Positions 11,225-22,288 of a DNA stretch of 64,000 nucleotides are shown in pieces. The stretch spans positions 18,604,765 to 18,668,764 of the forward strand of contig CM048840.1 of assembly GCA_026545765.1 (NCBI GenBank), written 5' to 3'. The translations under genes and the position numbers were made by a program. This DNA comes from Plantago major (Eukaryota > Streptophyta > Magnoliopsida > Lamiales > Plantaginaceae). Each line of letters begins with the position of its first letter. Within the stretch, counting starts at the first letter, position 1. The notes below the pieces were generated by a model. That model was given only the letters and a program-made list of their open reading frames with translations. It was not told where the DNA came from and did not search any database.

Positions 11225-11589
11225 CAACCAATGGAATCAGCAGGTGGTAGTAGTGGAAGCAAGCGGACCCATGTCAGTGAGGACAGTGTCACGACTAACA
11301 AACGGCCTATGGGTCGTGACAAGGCAAAGAAGATGGCTAAAGGTGCTAGTTCTGGCAACTCCTCAATGGATGCAATAAGCGAGGGATGGGTTAACTTTAA
11401 TGAAAGTTATCCCCTATACATTGAGTTGGAAAGACAGAAGCTGGAGTTTGCCGCCAAAAGGAGGAACGTAGGATGAAGGAGAAGAAGATGGACATGTTCA
11501 TGAAACTTATGGGGGACTACGCCAACTTGGCCCCCGCACATCAGGCATTAGCTGATGCACTGCAGAAAGAATTATTTCCTTTCGAGTAA
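10409..11589 (+). pseudogene. Harbinger ORF1, Myb/SANT-like DNA-binding protein (one stop, one frameshift)
   Basis: In PIF/Harbinger elements this protein works with the transposase in DNA binding and nuclear import. The frame starts MDENLFTPKTLRWMQ. A basic stretch (RRRGKGKAKANEGAKTKKE) precedes the SANT-like region (WNLLYNQNEDLVLISCYMVV). An in-frame TGA at 10811-10813 interrupts this domain, and the same frame continues with NQKYATLFHKVEEKFKDV, a NAM-associated-type region. A run of nine Asp residues is encoded by a GAT repeat near 11200. A one-base frame change near 11460 moves the C-terminus (MKLMGDYANLAP to LFPFE) to another frame, ending at 11589. Confidence 0.85.
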
Positions 11590-11769
11590 TGGCTGAAGTT
11601 TGGAGCTTGTTTTTCAAATTATGTGAGGTGTGACTTGTTTGTTTTGTACTTTCCGAAGTGTGGCTTGTTTGTGTTTTACTTTCCCAAGTGTTCGTTGTAA
11701 TAAAATCAATGTGCTTTGAATTTGAATTATTGGAATTACGGAAAGTAAATCTTGTGATTTATCTTTACT

Positions 11770-11852
11770 TTGTCAAGCATCTTATCTTTGCTTTGTCAGG
11801 CATCTTATCTTCAATTTGTCAGACATCTTATCTTCAATTTATGAGGCATCCA
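11770..11852. repeat. Short minisatellite between the Harbinger ORFs, about 26-bp unit
   Basis: Three to four imperfect copies of a unit containing GCATCTTATCTT and TTTGTCA lie end to end in the 3' part of ORF1's transcription unit. An AATAAAA poly(A)-type signal lies just upstream at about 11699. Confidence 0.65.
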
Positions 11853-11909
11853 ATGCATTGTGACTCAGTTATGACTAAGAAATGAGTCACCCATCTCCCA
11901 CAAGTTGTC

Positions 11910-11916
11910 TATATAA
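11910..11916 (+). promoter_or_regulatory. TATA box upstream of Harbinger ORF2
   Basis: TATATAA lies about 115 bases before the ORF2 ATG at 12030. This spacing suggests that each Harbinger gene has its own promoter. Confidence 0.5.
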
Positions 11917-12029
11917 TGCAACCGTAGAACACATTTTCCGACACAACAACCTACTTGCATTCATCCCTTCTTCCATTATCTTAACTAAACAGCAAACACT
12001 CTATCTACTTCAAGTTTCCAAAGATAATC

Positions 12030-13295
12030 ATGTCCAACCCACTACCAACGCACGATACTTTTCCAGAGACCAATTCATCATCTGATGAAAGTTTGCTTGG
12101 TTCTTCTTCATCCAATCCTTTCGTACAAATCCAAAGCATGTTAATATAAAACGTACCAAATATGATCCAACACTACCAACAACAACAACAACAACAACAA
12201 CGGGACGAGCCACGACGACCTAAGAAGAAGTGTGCTTACATTAACAGAAGTCGAGAAGAGCGTGGCAAACAATTGGAGGAAGAATACTTCGGGGTTAACC
12301 CACCATATGCAGATAAATTTCGACGGATATTCAGAATGGAGAGGCCGTTGTTCGAACGGGTGATTGCTGGTGTGGTGCATCAAGATGATTACTTTGTCTG
12401 CAAGCCAGATGCTCTTGGCTGACCAGGGTTAACCACAGTACAAAAATGTACCGCAGCCATTCGCATGCTAGCTTATGGGGCTTCTGCTGACTTGGTTGAT
12501 GAGTACTGCAGTCTTGGTGAAAGCACAGCTCTCATGTGTCTTTCGCGTTTTTGTGATGCCGTGGTTGCTGAGTTTGGTCCAACATACATGCAGAGGGCCA
12601 ATGAAGCCGATGTACGAAGGATTCTGGCAATCAACGGTGCAAGAGGATTTATGGGCATGCTTGGGAGTATCGACTGTATGCACTGGACATGGAAGAACTG
12701 TCCCAAAGTGTGGCACGGTCAATTCCAAGGCAAAAGCAAAAAATCTACCCTTGTTTTAGAAGTGGTAGCATTCCAAGATACTTGGATATGTCATTCATTC
12801 TTTGGGATTTCCGGAAAATACAATGACTTGTCAATCGTGCAACATTCACCGGTGTTCGATGATCTCCTGAATGGCACGGCACCTCAGGTCAACTTTGAGG
12901 TCAATGGCCATCAGTACAACATGCCTTACTACCTAACCGATGGCATCTACCCAGCTTAGGCTACATTTGCGAGTGCCATTCCGAATCCGGTAACGCACAA
13001 AGAACCCAAGTTCTCTGAGCGTCAAGAGTCTTGCCGGAAAGATGTGGAACGTGCTTTCGGAGTTATGCAAGCACGATTTGCAATTATACGGAATCCGGCC
13101 CTTGCACACAACAGAGCCACACTCAAAAAGATTATGAATTGCTGCATCACACTCCACAACATGATAGTTGAGGATGAGCGCCACACATACCTAAACTATG
13201 ATAGGGAAATCGAAGAGTTCGAACAAGATACCCGTGAGCATGTACTCGATGTGATTGACGGAGTTCGTATCCGACAGGCGCAATCTACAATATAA
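12030..13295 (+). pseudogene. Harbinger transposase (DDE superfamily), three in-frame stops
   Basis: The transposase cuts and rejoins the element. A single reading frame runs from ATG 12030 to the stop at 13295 with no frameshift, but premature stops lie at 12147-12149 (TAA), 12420-12422 (TGA) and 12957-12959 (TAG). A CAA repeat encodes poly-Gln near 12180. The DDE catalytic domain is otherwise kept: Asp at 12672-12674 (GSIDCMHW), Asp at 12939-12941 (YYLTDGIYP) and Glu at 13047-13049 (KDVERAFGVMQARF). The N-terminal helical region includes PLFERVIAGV and TTVQKCTAAIRMLAYG. The length of about 420 residues is normal for the family. Confidence 0.93.
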
Positions 13296-13650
13296 ATTTT
13301 ATCCCGGAATACATGAACAATTCACGGCGAATGCATAGTTTGTGCAAGCATGACGAACTCACTGCAAACTTGATGGAACATATTTGGAGGATACGTTGAC
13401 TGTGGAGCTTGCCCAATCGTGTAGTGTGTGTTTGTTAGTTTGATGCATTTGTGTGTTGTGTGTTTGTTGCATTTCCATTTGGTTTTATTTAAATTCTATG
13501 TAGTTTGTTGTAATATATTCGTGGTTTCAATGAAGTTTCACTTAATAAATTGTAAAACGAGTTTTAAAAATGCAATTTTATTAATTGCAACTTCTAAACA
13601 CTCTTATAATATGGTAACTATGTTAAAAAAAATTTAAAAAATTATTTCAT

Positions 13651-13743
13651 GACGGCGCGATGACGTGTCACCAATGCAGCAAAATCTAGTCACGTATCCC
13701 GTCATCAGCCGACGACGCGTCATCGCGCCGTCACCAATGCAGG
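13651..13743. repeat. Subterminal inverted and direct repeats at the right end of the Harbinger element
   Basis: GACGGCGCGATGACG (13651-13665) is perfectly inverted at 13718-13732, and TCACCAATGCAG occurs twice (about 13668 and 13732). The right terminus therefore looks partly duplicated. Confidence 0.75.
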
Positions 13744-13751
13744 TGGTCTTA

Positions 13752-14826
13752 GATAAAAATACGTACTACATGTAGCATACATATATAGTATGATGAGATA
13801 CGTGTCCAGCTAGCAGCCTTGGGGCTTCGACATAAGTCTTTGTTGGAGTTTTTAATTGAAGTGTGTTTAGTGTCTTTAATTACTCAATTCGGATTGAAGA
13901 TGAATGAGAAATTAATGCACAAATAGACCGCTTGTAATTATTAATACGAAGGTATTCGCAATGAAGTTGCGATAAATTCCGACAAAATAAGCGTAAATAT
14001 ATAGATAAAAAGGTGTTGAAGAAGATGTTTGAACTTGGTACCTCATGAAACACCTTGGAAGGTTGTTGAATCAAGGAAAAGGAAAATTGCAAAAAGTTGT
14101 GCCTCTTGGGGCTTGAACTGGCGACCTGCTTGTTGGCAAGGGTCGTGACATACCACTTGAGCTACACATCAACTTGTGAAGAGATATTGGTCAAATTCGT
14201 TTGTGTCCTTTCGGATACAGAGTTGTGGTTCAACAATTGCATCTTTTCCTTGCAACCTTTGGATATCTATATATTGGTCTCCCCTACTTCGTTTTTAATA
14301 ATGAAAATAAATCCATCCAAATTATTATCCACCCATTATCTATGTTGATAGTTGACCGGTGTTGGATGTAGTTCAATTATAAATCCATTATTGTAGTAAT
14401 TCGCCGAGTTAGTTGTTCAAGTGCTTGAACTCTAATTCACCACTGATGTTCTATCTTGGGAGACTATTTGTTACGTAAACCGTGAACACCAGAGCGGGAC
14501 AAATAAAGTCTTAAGGACCGAGGGCCACCCTCTGCTCAGTAGTATAAACATTTTGTTTTGTTTTATGTTGTGTTCCAGATATCTATATTCGATACACTAC
14601 CTACCCGCATCTATATGTGAAATTCACCCGGTCTTTAGCCAAGAAGTCAACACGGCCATACGTCCACTCCCGAAGCTAACCCATTTCTACATTTAGGAAA
14701 ATGATATGGGATAATTTCTGGGTCATTTCTACAATTTAGGAAAATGATGTAGTATAAATTCCAAAGTTGTGGTTGAATGGTTCCAAAAAGCATTTTTCAA
14801 TTTTTCAGGTGCAAAGTTTTCAAATT

Positions 14827-14831
<5 letters not shown>
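13752..14831. other. Intergenic DNA without a recognised gene
   Basis: No coding region stands out. The only structured item is the tRNA-like sequence listed separately (about 14099-14170). The segment ends at the AT microsatellite that precedes Helitron-like copy 1. Confidence 0.5.
14099..14170 (-). other. tRNA-like sequence (degenerate tRNA or SINE head)
   Basis: On the minus strand a pol III A-box-like TAGCTCAAGTGG (14164-14153) and a B-box-like AGTTCAAGCCC (14119-14109) lie at tRNA spacing. The acceptor and T stems do not pair well, so this is not called a functional tRNA. A SINE head is the alternative, but I cannot define a SINE body. Confidence 0.35.

Positions 14832-14871
<40 letters not shown>
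14832..14871. repeat. (AT)n microsatellite at the start of Helitron-like copy 1
   Basis: About 20 AT dinucleotides lie directly before TTATGTAAAGCACA, the sequence that also opens the other Helitron-like copies. Confidence 0.9.
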
Positions 14872-14873
<2 letters not shown>

Positions 14874-15133
14874 GTAAAGCACATTGGTCTAAACCTCACC
14901 AGATTCATCCAGTCATGCGTGGAATTTTGTGGAATTAGTTGTATTTTAACCAGTTTATATTTCAATGTTATTTTTGGTATGTTGACTGTGTATATAGTTT
15001 TTAGTAAATTTCATATAACTTTATCTACAAAATTCAGAAAAATATTTTGAACATATATTTGAATTCGTCGTGACAAGACGAATTCATAGAATCCAATCTT
15101 GAATACTATTATTAATTAAATAATTTTTTGTTC
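14872..15133 (+). mobile_element. Helitron-like copy 1, left part (before the E1 insertion)
   Basis: The segment starts TTATGTAAAGCACATTGG and carries the module with GTGACAAGACGAATTC near 15070. The same order of sequences begins copies 2 and 3 at about 33243 and 38181. It ends at the E1 target site TGTTC, and the copy resumes at 29351. Confidence 0.6.
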
Positions 15134-15963
15134 TGTTGAGGGTGTAACTCCACAACTACTTAGATTTATTTAACTCTTCTAATGGGTACCAAGATGAGGG
15201 GCTCCTTGCTAGATGATGGCCAAGGCGTAAGAACCAGTGACCAACTACTCCGGTAAGAACCTGCACACTTGAGTTGGGGGGGGGGGGGGGGGGGTTAGTG
15301 CCCGGTTTGCTAAGTGTCAAACCGGGATGAGACTTTACTCGAGAGTGACTGAGGATCAACTCTGTAATATACTGGGGATCGGGATTGTGATATGACTAGC
15401 GAGATGGTCCGTACGAAGTGAAGTTAAGTTCCTTACTTGTTGGGATGTGTGCCTTATTTATAGGCTATCATCAAAATGGAAGGGCTTGCTAGGATTGCGC
15501 CATGTGTACGGCTAGGATTGAGCCACCAATGCTAAGATGAGGCCCATAGCCCAATAATGAAGCTTTAGCCCATGCCATCTTGAACTTTAGGGGTAGTTTG
15601 GTCATTATTGGGAGAGTTCTTGAGGATGTGACAGAGTCTGCCGAGGTCCCTGGTTCGGAGAGGTCGGTCCGAATGTCTGATCCGGACAGTACCTGGTTGT
15701 TAGCTGAGGAAGTTCTCCTGTCTGTCCAACTCTTCCGATTCGGAGCTCCTGGGTTCGGACATCTCACTCTTTGGTGCCCACTTGCTTGGTAGCCTTATGA
15801 GATGGTCATGCTGGATCCGAGTTGACATCCGTATCGGAGTCCTCGGGTCGGAGGGGGTGTACTTAGCACTATGCTCCTTTCCCAGGGAGGCTCGGACCAA
15901 GGTGGGTCGGACCTATGGTTCCGGGTCGGGCCTTGCAGGTCCAAATCCTTTGTCCCTTTCTTT
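15134..15963 (-). repeat. E1 3' LTR, truncated at its inner side
   Basis: It matches the right LTR with roughly a dozen differences by eye over about 825 bases. It then jumps from CCCTTTC directly to TTTCCAAGTATC, which lies past the polypurine tract in E2 and E3. About 190 bases (the LTR end and the polypurine tract) are therefore missing, with a TTT microhomology at the junction (15961-15963). A G run lies at about 15277-15295. Confidence 0.85.
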
Positions 15964-16606
15964 CCAAGTATCTTAGTAGAAGATAGTTGTGGAACTATTG
16001 GTTTGGGAAGCTGTTTTAAGGAAAAGAATCTGTTCTTCAGTCCAATCCGTTTGGATCTCATTGAAAAAAAAAGGTGTACTCCGTACTTCGTGTGGCCATT
16101 GACTTAGTCTCTCTCCCCCCCCCCCTTTTCTTTTTCTAAAACACCGTCGCTATCCGAGGGACTAGGTCCGAAGGGCAACGACGTGAAAAAAAAAAAGAAA
16201 AAGGGTATTTGTAATGGAGACTAAGTTTAGGCTCCGAACATCGGTAGTGTACCTTTGACGAGCTACGGTGGCGGACCGTAGGTGTGTGTCCCGTCCGAAC
16301 CAGCCTCTGTGGTTGCGGGAAGGTCCGAAGGGTAATCGCTCGAGTATACGAGGTTCCTTGTGTGGACAAGTTATATTGGACTGGTGAGCCGCTAGGCGTC
16401 CGAGAAGATGATACTCCGGAGCTCTCATGTTGTCTGTCGCCCGAGAGAGGGAGAGTTGTTGTATTCATCTATCCAAGAGGTAAATTTTTTGTAGCCATTC
16501 GTCATTTCACTTGGTGTAATTGTACTATACCGTTGGATGGGTTTTGATCGACGGTGGAGATTAAATCCGAAAAATCGCGACGGTTGGAGTTCCCAATATG
16601 GCCCTC

Positions 16607-16614
16607 TATAAATA
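16607..16614 (+). promoter_or_regulatory. TATA box of the E1 antisense gene
   Basis: TATAAATA lies in CCCTCTATAAATAGAGGGG, a small palindrome. It is about 170 bases before the leader-intron donor and is conserved at the same place in E2 (55498-55505) and, with different flanks, in E3 (51749-51756). Confidence 0.7.
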
Positions 16615-16774
16615 GAGGGGTTGGCCGGTTCATTTCTCACCATTTAGAGAGAGAATTTTTGCGTTCCGAGTACATCCGAAGCAACTACAGTCAATCCGAA
16701 GCGATCGACGAGCGGTTCAAAGCGCGTGATCCTGTGCAGAGTCAAGTCATTTCTATCTAATCATCCGAGTCCAA

Positions 16775-17037
16775 GTAAGTTTACTCGTCTTGTCTTAAAT
16801 TATCTCTGTGGTCTTTCCTGTTCAAGTTACTCGGATGTATGCTTATAATGTGTATTATAGATGATACCCAATACGTACTTGATGTTGACTAACACCGAAT
16901 AAGTGTAGTACTGACTCCGAACTAACTGTGCCGAGTAAGCTGCTAGTTTTGGCTTTGAGTTGGCCACTTTAATATACATAAACGACCTCTCGGACTGCCA
17001 TCTTAAAGCTTACGATATTGCTTTCTCCTTTCCCTAG
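16775..17037 (+). other. Leader intron of the E1 antisense gene
   Basis: The donor is AAG/GTAAGT-like (GT at 16775) and the acceptor TTTCCCTAG ends at 17037, one base before the ATG at 17039. E2 and E3 have the same donor and acceptor in the same relation to their ATGs, although the intron body in E3 is longer and different. This points to a real spliced leader; no transcript evidence is available. Confidence 0.65.
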
Positions 17038-17038
17038 G

Positions 17039-20038
17039 ATGTCCGAGAGTGATAGCCAAAATCGATCCGAGGCTGAGGGATATGACTCCGAGGCGATATC
17101 CTTAAGCGATAGCTCCGAGGAGATTGAGATCATGGATGATGACGTACTGGAGGTGGAGCAAGCGCCCCATCCGAGTCGGGAAGAGCCCGAGGTAAGTTCC
17201 TTACTTCGGTTAGTTGTTCCAGATTCTGGTCCTCCGAGGCGTCCGGATTACCTGCGAGTGTCGCATGTGCAGGTTATTGTAGCGGCTCAAGAGACAAGCT
17301 CGCGAGTTATAGGAACTCGTTGCCCGGGTCGAGCTGGCCAGGAATCCGCACTTCCGGTAGAGATCCGAACTTTAATTCGCACCCTAGGTTATAACTTTAG
17401 GAGTAATCCTAATCGAGTCCCGTTCGTTCCGGATCCGCAGGCGCCAACTATCGAGGAAGTGCATGATACTTCGGAAGCACCTCCCAATTTGAGCATCTTC
17501 GAAGAGGGTGAGGAGGATCGTGTGCAAGTCGCCGCTATTATTCGTTGTAGAGTAAGCGTCCACATCCGATGAAGATGAGGTCAAGAAGAAGGTGTCTTGA
17601 AGATTCTGGTTCCGAGGAGGAAGAAGGTGCAGAGCCATCCGCTAATGTGCTCCGTGTGGAAACTTCTGGGCAAGCGGGGCTGAGTCGGCAGGTGGCTGAG
17701 GAAGAGCGTCCGGAGAGGCTAAGGAAGGGTGAGGACGTTTTCCAAGTGAAGTTCCCTCGGTCGAGAGACCAAGTCACTCACCCCGATCCGGAGGGCGAGT
17801 TGAATGAAGATGGTACTCTGCCTACTTGTGCCTCAAACATCCGCGCCGATGAAGTAGATGAGCTCCGGAGAAGATATGAGATCCCGGATTGTGTGGAGAT
17901 TCTCATTCCGGACGAATCTCATGCGTTTTATAATCCGCCTCCGGGCTACATGTTGGTCTATGAGATAAGTCTCCATTGCGGGTGGCGACTACCAGTATCA
18001 TCCGAGTTTCTGGAGATTTTGAACAGCATGGGTTTGAGTCCGCACCAGATCATCCCCAACTCCCTCGGAAATTTAATGTGCTTCGGAGTGCTATGTAAAT
18101 ATAAAGGCATCCCGCTTACCTTCGATAATTTTCGTAAATTATTCAACATTAGTGTTAGTAATAGGAACACCTGGTTCTATACGTTTGTATGTCGCCAGGC
18201 GTACACATTTTTTGTCGATCCCTTGTCCTCGTTGGGAATCCAATGGTTCAAGAGGTACATTTTTGTCCGTCCGGCTCTGAAGCCCGGGAAATCCGAAGCG
18301 GAGAGGCCCACGTGTCATTTCGAGAAGAAAATTTTCCGAGGCAAACTGCCGGATTGGAAGCCACCGGCACGGAACATCCCCTTGTGGATGCAAGCGTTTC
18401 ACCGGAGTCAAGAGCCGGAGAAGTACTTTTTCCGAGGTCTGATATGTCAGCCTCTGCCTTTCTTGGCCGGCTTGTCCGAGCCAAGTTTTTGTGACAACAT
18501 GGAGGATTTGAGTAAGTGGTTTCTCTCTACCTATGATTGGTTGTCCGAGTCGGTTGTCTGTTTGTCGACTATATGATTACTATTTGTAGATTCTTGTGTA
18601 ACTTATCGTGATTCGGATGTGCAGCTTTCTAGTTCGAGTATACGATGTCGACTATGCGGGAGTTGAAGCGTCAGCAAAACGCTGCGCAACGGAAGGAGTT
18701 GGCAGAGGGTTCTCGGACCCAGATTATCAAGACGTCCACTGTACTCCCGATGAACGAGCCAAGGAATGCTGCTTGTTCCGAGTGGAGGAGTCTCGGAGGG
18801 CTGCTGCGGGTGAAGAGGCCCAGACTATCCCTACCCCAGACAAGGGTAAGGTGGTCGGAACTAAGGGCTCGAAGAAGCCTCCGAGATCCGTGTCCCGAGA
18901 TCCTCCCGCAAGCGGATCGAGCGCTGCTGCTCCAAAAAAGCGCTCCTCCGAAGGTCCGAATCCTCCCGCCAAGAAGGGCAAGGGAGGCGAGGCTCCTGAG
19001 CTGGATTCGGATGCGGAAGTTGCTCGGTTGGTTGCTGCTTCGGAGCTGGAGCGGATTTCGGAGTTAACTGCCGCTCAGCGCAAAGTGAGTTTAAGTTTTC
19101 CGTTGGTGTTATATCTTCTTGTGGTCCGGAGGTATCTAACACTTCCGATGTTTCGTTTTTGTTTTCAGCTTGCTGCTGCTGTTGAAGCATGCTCCTTGGT
19201 GGCTGCTCGGAGGGCTACCCTAGAAGAAGATTTAGCCAAGGCTGAGGCTGCCCGGGCGATTGAAGCGTCCCGGTTGCACAGCACTTCGGAGCGCCTGAAG
19301 AAGGCCATAGCTGCTAAACAAGAGGCCGAGTCGGAGACGGCCAAGATGAAAAGTGCCATTCGATCTTTGGAGGCTGATTTGAAAGTGCACCAAGATAGTT
19401 TGGACGATTTCGTGGCCGTCTCTCGGACTTTCAAGGATAAGATGCTGAAGGAGCTTCGGGGAGTCCGGACAAGGGCTGTCCAAGATTTCCTTGATTCGGA
19501 CTCCTACAAGTTTTTGCTCGAGTCAAAGTATGATGATGCCCGTCAAGATGGGTTTGATGCAGCTGTAGAGCAGTGCCGGAGAAAGGGTTGGATACCGGAT
19601 GATTGTAACTTGGAGGCTGAGGGGGTATCCGCCTTTAGAAATGGAGATGGCTCGGATTTCGCTCCGGAGGGTGTTTTGGACGAAGATTTGCTCAAATGTG
19701 AATTTGTGGAGCTGGTTTGCGATGAGTCGGAGGGCAAGAAGTACAACCACGGCGGTCCATATCTCCCATCCTTCGTCCCTCGGGTGCTCATGTCTAGTGT
19801 TTTCGTTCCTTTGGAGGACCACTTGGAGCACAACCGAGACTGGCTGACTTTGCCCGGGCCTGTCCAAGGCTTTGATCGCGACCTCGACCTGATGGAGGAG
19901 TGTCCGACCTTCCTGAAGGAGGTTGAGGCTCGGAGAGCACGGAGGATAGCCCAACAGCAAGGTCAAGCGCCTCCGGAGAAGGATACGGGCGGCCCCTCTC
20001 AGTCTCAACCTAGTTCGTCCGAGCGGCGAAGGCAGTGA
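17039..20038 (+). pseudogene. E1 antisense gene: acidic N-terminus, gypsy-type transposon domain, coiled coil
   Basis: The gene lies between pol and the 3' LTR, on the strand opposite to pol. The N-terminus (MSESDSQNRSEAEGYDSEA) is acidic. Residues encoded at about 17770-18300 match the Pfam family called putative gypsy type transposon (PF04195), with PPPGYMLVYEISLHCGWRLP and SPHQIIPNSLGNLMCFGVL. Introns are likely at 18512-18624 and 19085-19168 (GT/AG), the second with length divisible by three. The C-terminal part (19169-20038) is a Lys/Glu/Ala-rich coiled coil, then SERRRQ. Breaks: a frame change near 17530-17560, TAG just after the first internal acceptor, and a base loss near 18770. The molecular function of this family is unknown. 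Confidence 0.8.
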
Positions 20039-22288
20039 AGACGGGGTATGCCCCGGGTTTTTTGTAATAGGGTGCCTCCGGGCCAAAAAGCAGTGTTGTC
20101 GATTTTGCCCATCATCTTTTGTTGTACAAACATACTTATCTTTGATGAATGTTGTTGGTTCGGGCCCTTTGATGGCTCGGAACTATTTTTTGCCAATGAA
20201 ACACTAATGTTGCTGTTTACATTTTTGCGCGTTTAACTTCAGACGTAGAAATTCGTCAATTCTCGTAGACTCGGATAGTGGTTCGGCCCCTTGAGATCCG
20301 TACCGCCAAGACCTTAATCTTCCTGATGCAAATTCTCCTTTGCGGGTCTTGGGGGACGATCAACCGTTGTGCCCATCCGAATCGAAAGCTATAATAGAAA
20401 TAAAACGGCTCACGAATTGGTTCGGAGCCACGTCTTGGAGTGGCCAGGCCTGCGAGAGAAAAATAATCACCTCGTATCGTGATAAGTTAAGACGATTCGG
20501 ACGTTGACTTGGTGTGTCTTCCCGAGTCATGCAGACTTGTGAGATAGTAAAAAGATGATCAGCATTAAGTACAGGGTGACTCTATACGAATCACAGTTGC
20601 TTCGGATGTTGTTATGTTAGCCCCGAGCTTGATACGTCCGAGTGAGTAGCTTAGTCGGTATGCTCGACCGTGTGGGCGGATTGTTGGGTTGGGCCAAAGG
20701 AAGCCGAAGAGCCAGGCCCATGTTCGGCCCAAGCCCATTTCCAGTGAATATGGGACACGTGTCCGCTTCCAATTGGTCTTCTCTTTCTATATATACTCCT
20801 GCTTTGTACGGCTTTTTATTAAGACATCTCGCCCTTTTATAGTAATCAAAGGTCCGGAGCTCGAGTCCGAGCGGCTGGTGAGCATGTTTATGCCATTACT
20901 CTCGCCCGTGATCTCGTCCCAAGGGTTTCTCCGATGCTTCGGAAGTCTACCCGGGCTGGTTCTTCGGTGAGAGTCGTGGAAATCAAATCGCTCGGAAAGC
21001 CAGCCTCGGATCTTCGAGAATACGGTCCGTACCGAGTGAGGCCTAAAATTTTTGTCAATCAATTCCTCTGGTCGTCAGGCTAATCTTCTTTCTCCGGGGT
21101 TGTGGTCTATATTCGTGACTTTTAGCCCCGGAGAGGTAGACTAGCTGGATGGTTCGGGGATCGTGAAATAGTCGGTTTTGAATCTCAATGCATCCGAGGC
21201 ATTCCACTCTGGTTATGTGTCCGGGGGGCGACAAGTCGGCAGAATTGGTTTGATAGAATCCCTTCCAGTATTTCGTGGTTCAGTCGTAAAAAAACCGCCC
21301 GAAATATTGGGAGGTTTTCTACCAATCCTGTTGTGTCTAGTTGTTCGTTGCTCGGATGGAGGGAGATGTATCCCTTTGAGTAGGTCTTCTAGCTCGTCCT
21401 TGAGGATGTGTATCCGAGCAGTTTGGTTTTGTTGGTGACTGCGTTCCAGAATTGAAGGCTCGAGGGAGCGACTTACGATTCTGGAATGGAGTCCCTGACA
21501 ATGGCGGTCTTGTTGGGACTCGGACCAACGGTAGCCTCCGGAATGATTTGGGTTGACCTGACTGTCCGGGTTGGTCGCTTTCCAAATACTCTGAATTTGG
21601 GGTGTATTCATAGTATTTGGTGTGAGGCGATCCGGATTGTCAGTGTGATTCTTGCTTGCTTCGGAGCTTTCTTTCGTTCGGAGGTGATGAAGTATCCTTT
21701 CTGGAAGCGTCGAATGGTCTTGGTTATTTCGTCCGGCTGCTGTTAGTCTTTAGATCGTCCGAAGGGGGCTTCGAAGCCTTTGTCAGAAAACGATCAAGGT
21801 TGGGATGGTGGAATTCCTTCTTCCTTCGGAGCGCCCAAAAATGTAGTCAATAGTGCTCGGACGGGTTTTTGGTTCGGTAGACCAGAGTTGATTAGGACGC
21901 TTCGCTGTAGAAGTAAATAGATAGAGTAGGAGCTTGTTTTTGTAAGCCTGATTAGGGCTCTTCGGACCCTGACTTTGTAAATTTGTACCCCTGTTTTAAT
22001 AAAAGCGTATTTGCCTTTGTGAAGGTCGGACACTGTTCGATAGTGTTGGTCCGATCCGGATCAATGTATGATCTAGGTTCGGATCGAGTAGTTAGATATC
22101 TTCATGGCCCGTTCGAATCATGAGATTTGGAGGGCATGATTATCCACAATATTTATGAAATCACAGTTGTATTGATTTGACGGAAATCGGATTACAACTT
22201 GAGAGCTTCGAGGCCTTTTTCAAAAAGAACCAAACACAAAAAACAGGTCTACGAGATAGAGGAAGGTGACAGTCGTTGCCATGCTTCT
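20039..22288. other. E1 spacer between the antisense gene and pol
   Basis: About 2.2 kb without a clear long frame, but strongly conserved with E2 58863-61275. It holds a G-box palindrome (GGACACGTGTCC near 20754-20765), a TATA-like TATATATA (20788-20795) and a short frame of about 70 residues downstream (see findings). The rest may be 3' sequence of the antisense gene. Confidence 0.6.

Larger units (their letters stand above)
10063..13748 (+). mobile_element. PIF/Harbinger DNA transposon, complete ends, coding frames broken
   Basis: The element is 3,686 bp. The 5' end GACGGCCTGCA and the reverse complement of the 3' end, GACCACCTGCA, form short terminal inverted repeats. Both flanks are TTA (10060-10062 and 13749-13751), the 3-bp target duplication of the superfamily. 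It encodes the two expected proteins in the same direction: a Myb/SANT-like DNA-binding protein and a DDE transposase. Subterminal GC-rich palindromes lie at both ends. Several premature stops make it non-autonomous now. Confidence 0.93.

Noticed and set aside
11187..11378. Met-rich frame (MRFWMMMMMMMM)
   Set aside because: It is a shifted reading of the GAT repeat in Harbinger ORF1.
14099..14170. Functional tRNA gene on the minus strand
   Set aside because: A and B box-like motifs are present, but acceptor and T stems do not pair well. Kept only as a tRNA-like feature.
15489..15767. Frames of about 90 residues repeated in all the E1/E2 LTRs
   Set aside because: They are parts of LTRs and occur wherever the LTR does. 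There is no sign of coding conservation.
17190..17231. Additional short intron in the antisense gene (GTAAGT near 17192, CAG near 17222)
   Set aside because: The frame is open through it in both E1 and E2, and the interval of about 30 bases is too short for a plant intron.
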